From: CAYNXB01 sp964401045
Lineage (GTDB): Bacteria > Pseudomonadota > Alphaproteobacteria > Sphingomonadales > Sphingomonadaceae
Direction of reading: 5' to 3'
DNA: 64,000 nucleotides
NCBI GenBank assembly: GCA_964401045.1
Contig: CAYNXB010000008.1
Span: 4,148-68,147 of the forward strand
In this document: positions 17,642-26,123 of the stretch, piece after piece
Numbering within the stretch: position 1 is the stretch's first letter
How the letters are laid out: every line of letters starts with the position of its first letter
Position numbers and translations under genes: made by a program
Notes under the pieces: generated by a model
Seen by the model: the letters and a program-made list of their open reading frames with translations, nothing else
The model's database searches: none
What the model was told of the DNA's origin: nothing

Positions 17642-17736
17642 GGGTTGCCTATTGCACCGGTGGAAACTAATCGCAACGCCAGCAATTCGAGGGATGCGCG
17701 CCAGTTGCGCCGCCTCGACAGTTCACCGGAGATTCC

Positions 17737-19200
17737 ATGCAAATCCAGTTTCGTGCCGCCGCCGATGGCCCGCTCCCGCGGCTCCAGGCCCAAGTCGTCG
17801 AGCAGGACAAGTTGCCTGCCAGCCTCGAAGCCACGGTGCGCGAAGGCGCTTCCGCGGCGCGCTTCGCCGGCAAAGCCGGGCAAGTATTTGAAACCTTCGT
17901 CGAGCGCGATGGCCGCGTCGTACGTCTTGCGCTGACGGGAATCGGTAAGCCCGACGATGCCGAGCGGGTCGCCAGTCTCGAAAAAGCCGGCGCGGCGCTG
18001 GCCGCGCGGTTCCTGACCGCGGGCGAGGCCGAACTGGCCCTCGACCTCTCCGGCGCCAACCTCTCGCCAGAGCAGGGCGCGGCGCTGCTGCTCGGTCTGC
18101 GGCTGCGTGGCTGGCGCTACGACATCTACCGTACCCGGTTGAAGGACGAGCAGAAGGTCAGCCTCGAGACGGTCACCGTCACCGGCGCGCCTGCGGGGAT
18201 CGACGTTGCCTGGGCAGACGCGCGAGCCGTCGCCGATGGCGTCGAGTTCACGCGCGAGCTGGTGTCCGAGCCGGCCAACATCATCTATCCCGAGAGCTTT
18301 GTCGCCCGCTGCAAGGAACGCTTCGAGGGCACCGGAATCGAGCTGGTCGTGCTCGGCGAGGCCGAGATGGCCCAGCTCGGCATGGGCGCGCTGCTTGGTG
18401 TGTCGCAGGGCTCGGTCCGCGACGCGCAGCTCCTGTGCCTCAAGTGGCTGGGCGGCGAAGCGGGCGGCAAGCCAACCGCGTTCGTCGGCAAGGGCGTCAC
18501 CTTCGATACCGGCGGCATCTCGATCAAGCCCGCTGCCGGCATGGAAGAGATGAAGTGGGACATGGGCGGCGCCGGAGCGGTTGCCGGAGCAATGCTGGCG
18601 CTCGCCAAGCGCAAGGCCATGGCCAACGTGATCGGCGTGTGCGGTCTGGTCGAGAACATGCCCGACGGCAACGCCCAGCGCCCCGGCGATGTGGTGACCA
18701 CGATGTCCGGCCAGACGGTGGAGGTGATCAACACCGACGCAGAAGGGCGGTTGGTGTTGTGCGACGCTCTGACCTGGGTGCAGCGGAAATTCGGGCCCGC
18801 AGCAATCGTCGATCTCGCCACACTCACCGGGGCGATGGTGATCTCGCTCGGCCACGAGCAGGCGGGCATGTTCTCGAACGATGAGAAGCTCGCCGACAAG
18901 CTTCTCGCCGCCGGCCGGACCAGCGGGGACAAGTTGTGGCGCTTTCCGCTTTCGCCGGCTTACGACAAGCTGATCGACAGCCCGATCGCGGACATGAAGA
19001 ATGTCGGTCCGCGCTACGGCGGCTCGATCACGGCGGCGCAGTTCCTCCAGCGCTTCATCGAAAGCGGCACGCCGTGGGCGCACCTCGACATCGCGGGCAT
19101 GGCATGGGCCGACAAGCCCGGCGCGACGTGGGAGAAGGGCGCGACCGGCTACGGCGTGCGCCTGCTCGATCAATACGTGCGGGACGTTTTGGAGGGCTGA
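17737..19200 (+). CDS. pepA: Leucyl aminopeptidase PepA
   Basis: A 487-residue M17 cytosolic aminopeptidase. The C-terminal catalytic domain has GKGVTFDTGGISIKPAAGM (two-metal site lysine and aspartate), the NTDAEGRLVLCDAL signature and the GAMVISLGHEQAG segment. The N-terminal regulatory half is more divergent, as usual. Single gene start in a 95-base divergent gap with lptD. A triple 32-bp repeat begins immediately after its stop codon, followed by holC, so pepA and holC are probably co-transcribed. Confidence 0.97.
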   Translation: MQIQFRAAADGPLPRLQAQVVEQDKLPASLEATVREGASAARFAGKAGQVFETFVERDGRVVRLALTGIGKPDDAERVASLEKAGAALAARFLTAGEAELALDLSGANLSPEQGAALLLGLRLRGWRYDIYRTRLKDEQKVSLETVTVTGAPAGIDVAWADARAVADGVEFTRELVSEPANIIYPESFVARCKERFEGTGIELVVLGEAEMAQLGMGALLGVSQGSVRDAQLLCLKWLGGEAGGKPTAFVGKGVTFDTGGISIKPAAGMEEMKWDMGGAGAVAGAMLALAKRKAMANVIGVCGLVENMPDGNAQRPGDVVTTMSGQTVEVINTDAEGRLVLCDALTWVQRKFGPAAIVDLATLTGAMVISLGHEQAGMFSNDEKLADKLLAAGRTSGDKLWRFPLSPAYDKLIDSPIADMKNVGPRYGGSITAAQFLQRFIESGTPWAHLDIAGMAWADKPGATWEKGATGYGVRLLDQYVRDVLEG

Positions 19201-19296
19201 TCGCCCTCGGGCAGCGAAGCGGTAGGGCAACATCGCCCTCAGGCAGCGAAGCGATAGGGCAACATCGCCCTCAAACAGCGAAGCGGTAGGGCAACA
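19201..19296. repeat. 32-bp direct repeat, three tandem copies
   Basis: Three units of exactly 32 bases start at 19201, 19233 and 19265. Each opens TCGCCCTC, has CAGCGAAGCG in the middle and closes with TAGGGCAACA; copies differ at only a few bases. GCCCT at one end and AGGGC at the other allow each unit to fold as a small hairpin. The array fills the gap between the pepA stop and the holC start. Confidence 0.95.
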
Positions 19297-19300
19297 AGCA

Positions 19301-19738
19301 ATGCAGCTCGATTTCTGGCAGGCTTCGCGCGATCCGGTGGAGCGGGTCGTCGCGCTCATCGCGGAGCGGACGCGAAGCTCCGGCGAGAGGCTGCTCGTCG
19401 TGTCTGAAAACGAAGCGCAGCGTGCGTCGCTGAGCCGGGCTTTGTGGGAAGCGAAGCCGGCGGCGTTCCTCGCCAACGGCGAGGCTGGTGCAGCCCATGC
19501 TGCGCGCCAGCCGATCCTGCTTTCCGCCGCGTGCGAGGCCGAGAACGGCGCGAAGTATGTCGTCATCGCCGACGGCATCTGGCGCGAACGTGCGGCGATG
19601 TTCGAGCGGGCGATCCTCCTGTTTGAAGAAGCTGCCGTCGAGGGCGCGCGGGCGGTGTGGCGTCAGTTCGACGGACGCGAGGACGTCGCGCGCAGCTACT
19701 ACGCGCAGGAAGACGGGAAGTGGACGCGCAAGGCCTGA
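19301..19738 (+). CDS. holC: DNA polymerase III chi subunit
   Basis: A 145-residue clamp-loader accessory protein that links the polymerase III holoenzyme to SSB. It matches HolC: MQLDFWQASRDPVERVVALIAERT, GERLLVVSENEAQRASLSRALWE, ARQPILLS and the C-terminal ARSYYAQEDGKWTRKA. The order pepA-holC is conserved in many proteobacteria. Its start codon lies 4 bases after the last unit of the 32-bp repeat. Confidence 0.9.
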   Translation: MQLDFWQASRDPVERVVALIAERTRSSGERLLVVSENEAQRASLSRALWEAKPAAFLANGEAGAAHAARQPILLSAACEAENGAKYVVIADGIWRERAAMFERAILLFEEAAVEGARAVWRQFDGREDVARSYYAQEDGKWTRKA

Positions 19739-19822
19739 TCCCATAACCAAGCTTGCGCGGCAGGAAGCCGCCCGCTAGGCGCCCGCCCGAAATCCCTTCA
19801 AAAGACTTGCAAGGAATACAAG

Positions 19823-20245
<423 letters not shown>

Positions 20246-20254
20246 TCACCGGGC

Positions 20255-20935
20255 TCAGGCCCGCGCCACCCATCCGCGCCAGGTGAACGCGGCGTAGAAT
20301 AGCGCTACGTCGCGGAACCCTGCCTCACGCATCAGCTCGGCATCCTGTTCCGGGCTCAAGAGGTCGAGGTTCTCGCCCACGGCCTTTTGCGCCTGGTGCG
20401 CCTTTTCCGGGTCAACGCCACTCGAAATGCCGAACGCGGCATAGCGGCGCAGCCAGGTGTCGCGCTCGTCCCCCTGCGGAAAGCTGGAATGGGCGGCGAC
20501 GAACGGGGCGCCGGGCTTGAGCCGCGCCCTGATCTCCCGCAGCGTCCGCAGGCGCTCGCCGGCGTCGAGGAAGTGCAGCGTCAGCAGGCACGACGCGCCG
20601 TCGAACGGCCCCCGTGGAGCGTCGTCGATATAGCCTTCGACAAATTCGGCGCGATCGGCGAGCGGGCCGAGCGTCGCGCGTGCAAGGTCGAGCATTTGCA
20701 CCGCTGGGTCCACGCCGACGAAGCGCCAGCCCGGCTGCATCTCGGCGAAGACCTTCATCTCAAGCCCGCCACCGGCCCCGAGCACGAGGATTTCGGCGTC
20801 GGCCCGCGCGGGTTCGGCCAGTAGCAGCCCGGCCATGCGCTGCATGTCGGCGTAGCCAGGCATGAAGCGGGGCGGGTTCGCCACGTACTGCTCGACGGCG
20901 ACGGGGTCTTTGAACATTTCGAGGAATGCGCTCAT
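20255..20935 (-). CDS. Class I SAM-dependent methyltransferase
   Basis: A 226-residue protein with a Rossmann methyltransferase fold: motif I is ILVLGAGGGLEMKVFAE, followed by FVGVDPAVQMLDLA, and motif IV-like CLLTLHFLDAGERLRTLREI. The start at 20935 gives MSAFLEMFKDP; an ATG six codons upstream is also possible and neither has a strong ribosome site. It resembles small-molecule or tRNA-modification methyltransferases of the UbiE/CmoA group, but the substrate is unknown. It is convergent to ndk. Confidence 0.78.
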   Translation of the reverse strand: MSAFLEMFKDPVAVEQYVANPPRFMPGYADMQRMAGLLLAEPARADAEILVLGAGGGLEMKVFAEMQPGWRFVGVDPAVQMLDLARATLGPLADRAEFVEGYIDDAPRGPFDGASCLLTLHFLDAGERLRTLREIRARLKPGAPFVAAHSSFPQGDERDTWLRRYAAFGISSGVDPEKAHQAQKAVGENLDLLSPEQDAELMREAGFRDVALFYAAFTWRGWVARA

Positions 20936-20985
20936 GCAGCACACATGACGCATGATATAATGTTACACAAGCATTCGATGGCCGG

Positions 20986-21948
20986 CTAGAAAGAGTCCGC
21001 TGCGTCAATCAGGCCGGTAAGCCGCTTCGGCGCAACGCTGCGCCACGACCGGGCGAGCCATTCACCGACATGGTCCCAATCGACCTCCGGCCGATTGAGA
21101 GTCACGCCAACCCAGCCCGACGCACCGTAGTAAGCGGGCCGGTAATATGTATCCGGGTCGCGCTCGATCAGCGCCGCAAGCTCGTCGGGGCCATCGGTCT
21201 TGACCAATAGCCCGATCTCGTCGGCCCCGTGATGGCGATCGGCGAAGTAGGCGAAGAACTTGCCGCTCTTGCCGCCGGTGCGCCAGCCGGGCGATCCGTG
21301 GCTGTCGCGTTCTTCGACTTCCGGCAGGGCCAGGGCCCGTTCGCGCACTTGCTGGACAAGCCAGTCGGCCCGGTACGGCCGGCCGACATATTCGGCCAGC
21401 ATGCGCGGATAGAGCTGGTATTCGGCCATCAGCACGCGCGCGCTGAGTGTCCCGGGCGTATCGTCGGGCAGGATGCGCACCGCGATCTGGCCGAGGATCG
21501 GCCCGGCATCGAGCTCCTCGGTTACGACGTGGACCGTGCAGCCGCCTTCCTTCTCGCCCGCCTCGATCGCGCGCTCGTGGGTATGCAGGCCCTTGTACTT
21601 GGGCAGCAGCGAAGGATGGGTGTTGACGATGCGCCCGGCCCAGCGCTCGACGAAGCTGCCGGTCAGCACCCGCATGTAGCCCGCGAGCGCTATATATTCG
21701 GCCCTGGCGCCCCTCAGCGCATCTTCGACGATCGCTTCGTGCGCGGCGCGCTCCAGTCCGAGGTGCGGGTGGGCGAACGTCGGGATGCCCTCGGCCCTGG
21801 CGATGGCGAGGCCGCGTGCGTCGGGATCGTTTCCGGCGACCAGCACGATTTCATAGGGCGCATCGGGCAGACGCGAGGCGAACAGCAGCGAGGACATCGT
21901 CGTGCCGTTGCCCGAGAGCAGCACGGCCACGCGCGCCTTCTCAGGCAT
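20986..21948 (-). CDS. purN: Phosphoribosylglycinamide formyltransferase fused to a YjbR/MmcQ domain
   Basis: The first 190 residues are PurN, which transfers formyl from 10-formyl-THF to GAR: VAVLLSGNGTTMSSLL, the catalytic IVNTHPSLLPKYKGLHTHERAIEAGE (N and H) and EELDAGPILGQ (D). PurN normally stops near there. Here the chain continues for about 125 residues with ALALPEVEERDSHGSPGWRT, GLLVKTDGPDELAALIE and GWVGVTLNRPEVDWDHVGEW ending WRSVAPKRL, which match the YjbR/MmcQ family (CyaY-like fold, unknown role). The reading frame is uninterrupted, so this is a true gene fusion unless the assembly is wrong. It overlaps purM by 8 bases. Confidence 0.9.
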   Translation of the reverse strand: MPEKARVAVLLSGNGTTMSSLLFASRLPDAPYEIVLVAGNDPDARGLAIARAEGIPTFAHPHLGLERAAHEAIVEDALRGARAEYIALAGYMRVLTGSFVERWAGRIVNTHPSLLPKYKGLHTHERAIEAGEKEGGCTVHVVTEELDAGPILGQIAVRILPDDTPGTLSARVLMAEYQLYPRMLAEYVGRPYRADWLVQQVRERALALPEVEERDSHGSPGWRTGGKSGKFFAYFADRHHGADEIGLLVKTDGPDELAALIERDPDTYYRPAYYGASGWVGVTLNRPEVDWDHVGEWLARSWRSVAPKRLTGLIDAADSF

Positions 21949-23038
21949 CGTGGGTGGCTTCCCAATCCTCGTCGGAACTCCACGAACCGGCCGGGCCCTT
22001 CACGGTGCAGCCGCGCTGCCCCTTCACGACCTTGCCGATCTGGAACACCTGCTCGCCCGCTTCCTCCAGTGCGGCCGTAACCGCCCTGGCCTTGCCCTGC
22101 TCTACCGCGAGCACCATCCCGATGCCGCAGTTGAAGGTGCGCGCCATCTCCTGCGGGGCAATGTTGCCCTCCTTCTGCAGGAATTTCATCAATCGCGGCC
22201 GCTTCCAGCTGTTCGCGTCGATCACCGCGTGGCTGCCTTCGGGAAGCACGCGCGGGACGTTCTCGAGCAAGCCGCCGCCGGTGATGTGCGCGAGCGCGTC
22301 GATATTCCCGGCGCGGACCTGCGGTAGGAGGCTTTGCACATAGATCCGGGTCGGCTCGATCAGCGCGTCGATCAGCAGGCGCTGCTCGTCGAACGGCGCT
22401 GGTTCGCCCATGGCCCAGCCGCGGTCCTCCGCCAGCCGGCGGACCAGCGAATAGCCATTCGAATGCGCGCCCGAGCTGGCGAGCCCAAGCAGCATATGGC
22501 CGGGTGCGACCCGATCGCCGGTGACCTGCTGCCCGCGTTCGACCGCGCCGACGCAGAACCCGCCCAGGTCATAATCGCCGGGCGCATACATTCCCGGCAT
22601 CTCGGCAGTCTCGCCACCGATCAACGCGCAGCCGGCGATGCGGCAGCCTTTGGCGATGCCGGCGACGACTTGCTCAGCGACGCCTTCGTCGAGCTTGCCG
22701 GTGGCGAAGTAGTCGAGGAAGAACAGCGGCTCCGCGCCCTGGACGATCAGATCGTTGACGCACATCGCGACCAGGTCGATGCCGATCGAGCCGTGCCGGT
22801 CATGATCGATCGCGAGCTTGATCTTGGTGCCGACGCCATCGTTGGCGGCGACCAGCAGCGGATCCTTGTAGCCCGCGGCCTTCAGGTCGAAGAAGCCGCC
22901 GAAGCCGCCGATCTCGGCGTCAGCGCCCGGCCGGGCGGTTGCTTTGACCAGCGGGCCGATCGCTTTGACCAGCCGGTTGCCGGCGTCGATCGAGACGCCC
23001 GCCTGCTCGTAGGTATATGATGGCTTGTTGGAGCTCAT
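21941..23038 (-). CDS. purM: Phosphoribosylformylglycinamidine cyclo-ligase
   Basis: A 365-residue ATP-dependent enzyme that forms the imidazole ring of aminoimidazole ribonucleotide. It has YEQAGVSIDAGNRLV, VAANDGVGTKIKLA, MCVNDLIVQGAEPLFFLDY, GGETAEMPGMY and the late ITGGGLLENVPRVLP. I placed the start at 23038, where MSSNKPSYTYEQ aligns with the family; the frame remains open upstream to 23122. It is followed by purN with an 8-base overlap, the order found in most proteobacteria. Confidence 0.97.
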   Translation of the reverse strand: MSSNKPSYTYEQAGVSIDAGNRLVKAIGPLVKATARPGADAEIGGFGGFFDLKAAGYKDPLLVAANDGVGTKIKLAIDHDRHGSIGIDLVAMCVNDLIVQGAEPLFFLDYFATGKLDEGVAEQVVAGIAKGCRIAGCALIGGETAEMPGMYAPGDYDLGGFCVGAVERGQQVTGDRVAPGHMLLGLASSGAHSNGYSLVRRLAEDRGWAMGEPAPFDEQRLLIDALIEPTRIYVQSLLPQVRAGNIDALAHITGGGLLENVPRVLPEGSHAVIDANSWKRPRLMKFLQKEGNIAPQEMARTFNCGIGMVLAVEQGKARAVTAALEEAGEQVFQIGKVVKGQRGCTVKGPAGSWSSDEDWEATHDA

Positions 23039-23122
23039 CGCGCACCCCTTAGCCATTCGCGCTTGGATTTCCACTCGCCATTGGGCAGAAGGCCCCGAAT
23101 TTCCGGAGCCACCCCCGGCCAC

Positions 23123-24379
23123 ATGTCGAGCCTCGCACAGACCGTACCTTTCCGCCTACGCACCTTACGCCCCGCGACGATGGTCGCCGCGGCGCTGTTC
23201 GTGCTCGCCCTCGCTGGATCGATGGTGCTCGCCCAGGTCGAGGGCGACCGTGGGATCATGCCCGTCGCAACCAGCAGCGATATCGACGTCTACGGCCTCA
23301 AGGTCGACGTCGGCGGCAAGAATTCCGAGGAAGCGCGCGAGCGGGGCTGGCAGCTCGCGATGCGGCTCGGGTGGAAGAAGCTCGGCGGGCCGGACATGCC
23401 GGATTCGCGGATCGAATCGATGGTTTCGGCGGTCGTTGTCGAGCACGAGCAGGTCGGTCCCAACCGCTACATCGCCCAGCTCGGCGTGATTTTCGATCGC
23501 CAGCGTGCCGGTGCACTGCTCGGTGCGGGCGGGGAGCACGCCCGTTCGGCGCCGATGCTGGTGATCCCGGTCCTGCGCCAGGGCGGCGTGCGCACTGTGT
23601 TCGAAACCCGCAACCCCTGGCAGCGCGCCTGGGCCGAGCGCCAGTTCGGCGCCAGCGCGATCGATTACGTGCGGCCGCAGGGCGCGGGCGGGGAATCGCT
23701 GCTGCTGACCGCCGGCCAGCCCGGGCGCCGCAGCCGCGCCTGGTGGCGCAACGTGCTCGACACCTTCGGTGCGGCCGACGTGCTGACCCCAATCGCAATC
23801 CTCCAGCGCGACTGGCCCGGCGGACCGGTGCGCGGCCGCTTCGTCGCCCGCTATGGCCCGGACAACACCTTTCTCGACACCTTCGCGCTGAGCGCGCAAA
23901 GCGACGAGGAAGTCCCTGCCATGCTCGACAAGGCGCTTGGGCAGTTCGACCAGATTTACACCGCCGCGCTCGCTTCCGGGAAGCTCCAGCCCGATCCGAC
24001 GCTGCGCGCCGAGCAGATCGAGGTTTCGCCGGTGATCAAGGCATTGCTCGAAGCGGCGCGAACAGCCGAACTGGGCCTTGCAGGCGGTGTCGGCACCAGC
24101 GGCATCGCGCCCAACGCCACAGCCTCGGATTCGCCGCAGGTGCTCTACAGCCACGTCGTGCAATTCGCGACGCCCGACGCGGCAGCGGTCGACGCCATGC
24201 TCGGTGCAGTGCGTGCGACCCCCGGTGTGCGCGGGGCAGCGACCAGCTCGATCGCTATTGGCGGCACTTCGGTGATGCGCGTCACTTATGGCGGCGATAT
24301 CGGCGCGCTCGCGGTCGCGCTGCGCGGGCGCGGCTTCACCGTGCAGCAGGGCTCGAACGCGCTCAGCATCAGCAGGTAG
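23123..24379 (+). CDS. DUF2066 domain protein
   Basis: A 418-residue exported or membrane-anchored protein. It has an N-terminal hydrophobic segment (MVAAALFVLALAGSMVLA, about 20-37) and then the DUF2066 body: DIDVYGLKVDVGGKNSEEARERGWQLAMRLGWKKLGG. The C-terminal 90 residues (VLYSHVVQFATPDAAAVDAML to the end) look like a small ferredoxin-like domain. Several starts are possible; ATG 23123 or 23180 both keep the signal segment. The arrangement purM-DUF2066-hda is conserved in proteobacteria including pseudomonads, and hda follows here after 7 bases. Function is unknown. Confidence 0.82.
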   Translation: MSSLAQTVPFRLRTLRPATMVAAALFVLALAGSMVLAQVEGDRGIMPVATSSDIDVYGLKVDVGGKNSEEARERGWQLAMRLGWKKLGGPDMPDSRIESMVSAVVVEHEQVGPNRYIAQLGVIFDRQRAGALLGAGGEHARSAPMLVIPVLRQGGVRTVFETRNPWQRAWAERQFGASAIDYVRPQGAGGESLLLTAGQPGRRSRAWWRNVLDTFGAADVLTPIAILQRDWPGGPVRGRFVARYGPDNTFLDTFALSAQSDEEVPAMLDKALGQFDQIYTAALASGKLQPDPTLRAEQIEVSPVIKALLEAARTAELGLAGGVGTSGIAPNATASDSPQVLYSHVVQFATPDAAAVDAMLGAVRATPGVRGAATSSIAIGGTSVMRVTYGGDIGALAVALRGRGFTVQQGSNALSISR

Positions 24380-24386
24380 GGCGCAA

Positions 24387-25010
24387 ATGTCGCCCGCAGC
24401 GTCCCAGATCGCCCTGCCGTTGAAGCTGGCGGGGTCAGACGGCCCGGCGCGGATCGTGCTGGGCGATGCCAACCAGGCGGTCGCCGAAGCCCTCGCCGCG
24501 CCGAAAACCTGGCCGTTCCGCACAGCCCTGCTGGCCGGTCCCCCGCGTTCGGGCAAGTCGTTGTTCGCGCGTTGGTTCGCCGAAAGCGGAGCGGGTGAGG
24601 CGATCGACGATGCAGGCACCATCGACGAGACTACCCTGTTCCACCGCTGGAACCGCGCGCAGGAACACAGCAAGCCGCTGCTGCTCGTGGCCGATGCGCA
24701 AGGCTGGGAAATCGCTTTGCCAGACCTGAAAAGCCGCATTGGCGCGGCGCTGCAGCTCGAAATCGGCGTGCCCGACGATGCGCTCGTGCCCGGGTTGATC
24801 GAGAGCCATGCGGCGCAACGCGGGCTCGCACTGGGCGAGGGCGCGCTCGCCTATCTCGCCCCGCGCAGCGAGCGAAGCTGGGCCGGAATCGAGCGGCTTG
24901 TCGCGGCGATCGACCGTTTGAGCCTTGAACGCAAGGTGCCCGCCACCATGTCAATCTGGCGTGATGCGATCGAAGCGGTTCAGGGCGCGGAGCAGCCGCG
25001 CTTGCTTTAG
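24387..25010 (+). CDS. hda: DnaA-related regulatory inactivator Hda
   Basis: A 207-residue AAA+ protein related to the DnaA ATPase core. Hda with the loaded sliding clamp converts DnaA-ATP to DnaA-ADP and prevents re-initiation. Near the N-terminus IALPLKL is a likely clamp-binding motif. The P-loop is GPPRSGKSLFARWF, Walker B is reduced (IDDAGTID), and the C-terminal lid helices contain SERSWAGIERLVAAIDRLSL. The start at 24387 follows the DUF2066 stop by 7 bases, so the genes are coupled. Confidence 0.9.
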   Translation: MSPAASQIALPLKLAGSDGPARIVLGDANQAVAEALAAPKTWPFRTALLAGPPRSGKSLFARWFAESGAGEAIDDAGTIDETTLFHRWNRAQEHSKPLLLVADAQGWEIALPDLKSRIGAALQLEIGVPDDALVPGLIESHAAQRGLALGEGALAYLAPRSERSWAGIERLVAAIDRLSLERKVPATMSIWRDAIEAVQGAEQPRLL

Positions 25011-25036
25011 GCGGATTTTTGGATGAGGATTCAGTG

Positions 25037-25747
25037 ATGTTCGACCGCCTCTCGGCCTATCTGGACTCGATCCGCTCGCGCGATCCCGCGCCGCGCTCGC
25101 GTGCCGAGATCATGCTCTATCCGGGCGTGTGGGCGCTCGCGTTCCATCGCGTGGCGCACTGGCTGTTCATCGGCCGGCTGTTCTTCCTCGCCCGGCTGGT
25201 CAATCACCTCGGGCGCTGGCTGACCGCGATCGACATCCATCCGGGCGCACGGATCGGGAAGAACTTCTTCATCGACCACGGCTTCACCGTGATCGGAGAA
25301 ACCGCCGACATCGGCGACAACGTGACCATCTACCAGAGCGTCACCCTGGGCGGCACCAATCCGACCAATGGCAAGTCCGGCAAGCGCCACCCCACGATTT
25401 GCGACAACGTGATCATCGGTTCGGGCGCACAGATCCTCGGACCGGTGACCGTCGGCGAACGCGCGCGGATCGGCGCTGGCGCCATCGTGACCGATGATGT
25501 GCCTGAAGGCGCGACAATGATCGGCTTGAAGGCCCGCTCTACCCTGGTCCCCGCCGAGACGTGGATGCGCGAGTTTCTCCCCTACGGAACTCCGTGCGAG
25601 GATTGCGAACCGGTCGGTGAAGCCGGCGGTGGGCGCATTTCGGCGCTCGAGGCCGAGTTGGCCGCGCTCAAGGGCGAAGTCGCGGCGCTTAGGGGCGAGT
25701 CTGCGCCTGCACCCGCGCCCAAGAAGAAAAGCGGAGCAGAACGCTGA
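25037..25747 (+). CDS. cysE: Serine O-acetyltransferase (EpsC/CysE type) with coiled-coil tail
   Basis: A 236-residue enzyme forming O-acetylserine from serine and acetyl-CoA for cysteine synthesis. The short N-terminal helical part is followed by a left-handed beta-helix of hexapeptide repeats (IHPGARIGKNFFIDHGFTVIGETADIGDNVTIYQSVTLGG). The start at 25037 has a GAGGA ribosome site 8 bases ahead; an ATG at 25019 is less likely. After the catalytic domain comes a tail with heptad-like RISALEAELAALKGEVAAL, a probable coiled coil, then a Pro/Lys-rich end. DUF2794 follows with a 1-base overlap. Confidence 0.9.
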   Translation: MFDRLSAYLDSIRSRDPAPRSRAEIMLYPGVWALAFHRVAHWLFIGRLFFLARLVNHLGRWLTAIDIHPGARIGKNFFIDHGFTVIGETADIGDNVTIYQSVTLGGTNPTNGKSGKRHPTICDNVIIGSGAQILGPVTVGERARIGAGAIVTDDVPEGATMIGLKARSTLVPAETWMREFLPYGTPCEDCEPVGEAGGGRISALEAELAALKGEVAALRGESAPAPAPKKKSGAER

Positions 25748-26103
25748 TGCTGGCAGGAGGCGGTGCGGGGCAAATCCTGCGCTTTCCGGGGCCGGCCCCG
25801 CTGCAGATTGGCTTCGAGCGCCCCGAGCTGACCCGCATTCTGGATCTCTATGGGCGCATGGTCGCCGCCGGCGAATGGCGCGACTACGCGATGGACTTTA
25901 CGCGCGATTGCGCGACCTTCGCCGCCTTCCGCCGCACCGCCGAGGTGCCGCAAATGCGGCTCGAGAAGCGCCCCGCGCTGCGCCAGCGGCAGGGCATGTG
26001 GGCGCTGTTCGGCGAGGCGGGGCAGGTGTTGAAGCGCGGCCACGAACTGGCGGGCGTGTTGGCGCCGCTGGAGCGGCGCCTGCTGAAGGCGGTCGAGAAC
26101 TAG
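25747..26103 (+). CDS. DUF2794 family protein
   Basis: A 118-residue cytosolic protein matching DUF2794, a family largely confined to alphaproteobacteria. Conserved features are IGFERPELTRILDLYGRMVAAGEWRDYAMDF, FAAFRRTAEVPQMRLEKRPALRQRQG and the VLKRGHELAGVLAPLERRL end. It is coupled to the serine acetyltransferase gene by a TGATG overlap. No function is established. Confidence 0.85.
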   Translation: MLAGGGAGQILRFPGPAPLQIGFERPELTRILDLYGRMVAAGEWRDYAMDFTRDCATFAAFRRTAEVPQMRLEKRPALRQRQGMWALFGEAGQVLKRGHELAGVLAPLERRLLKAVEN

Positions 26104-26123
26104 GCCCTGCCGCCGTCGTTCAA

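Noticed and set aside
19201..19296. CRISPR array
   Set aside because: The three 32-bp units are directly contiguous with no unique spacers, and no cas genes are present.
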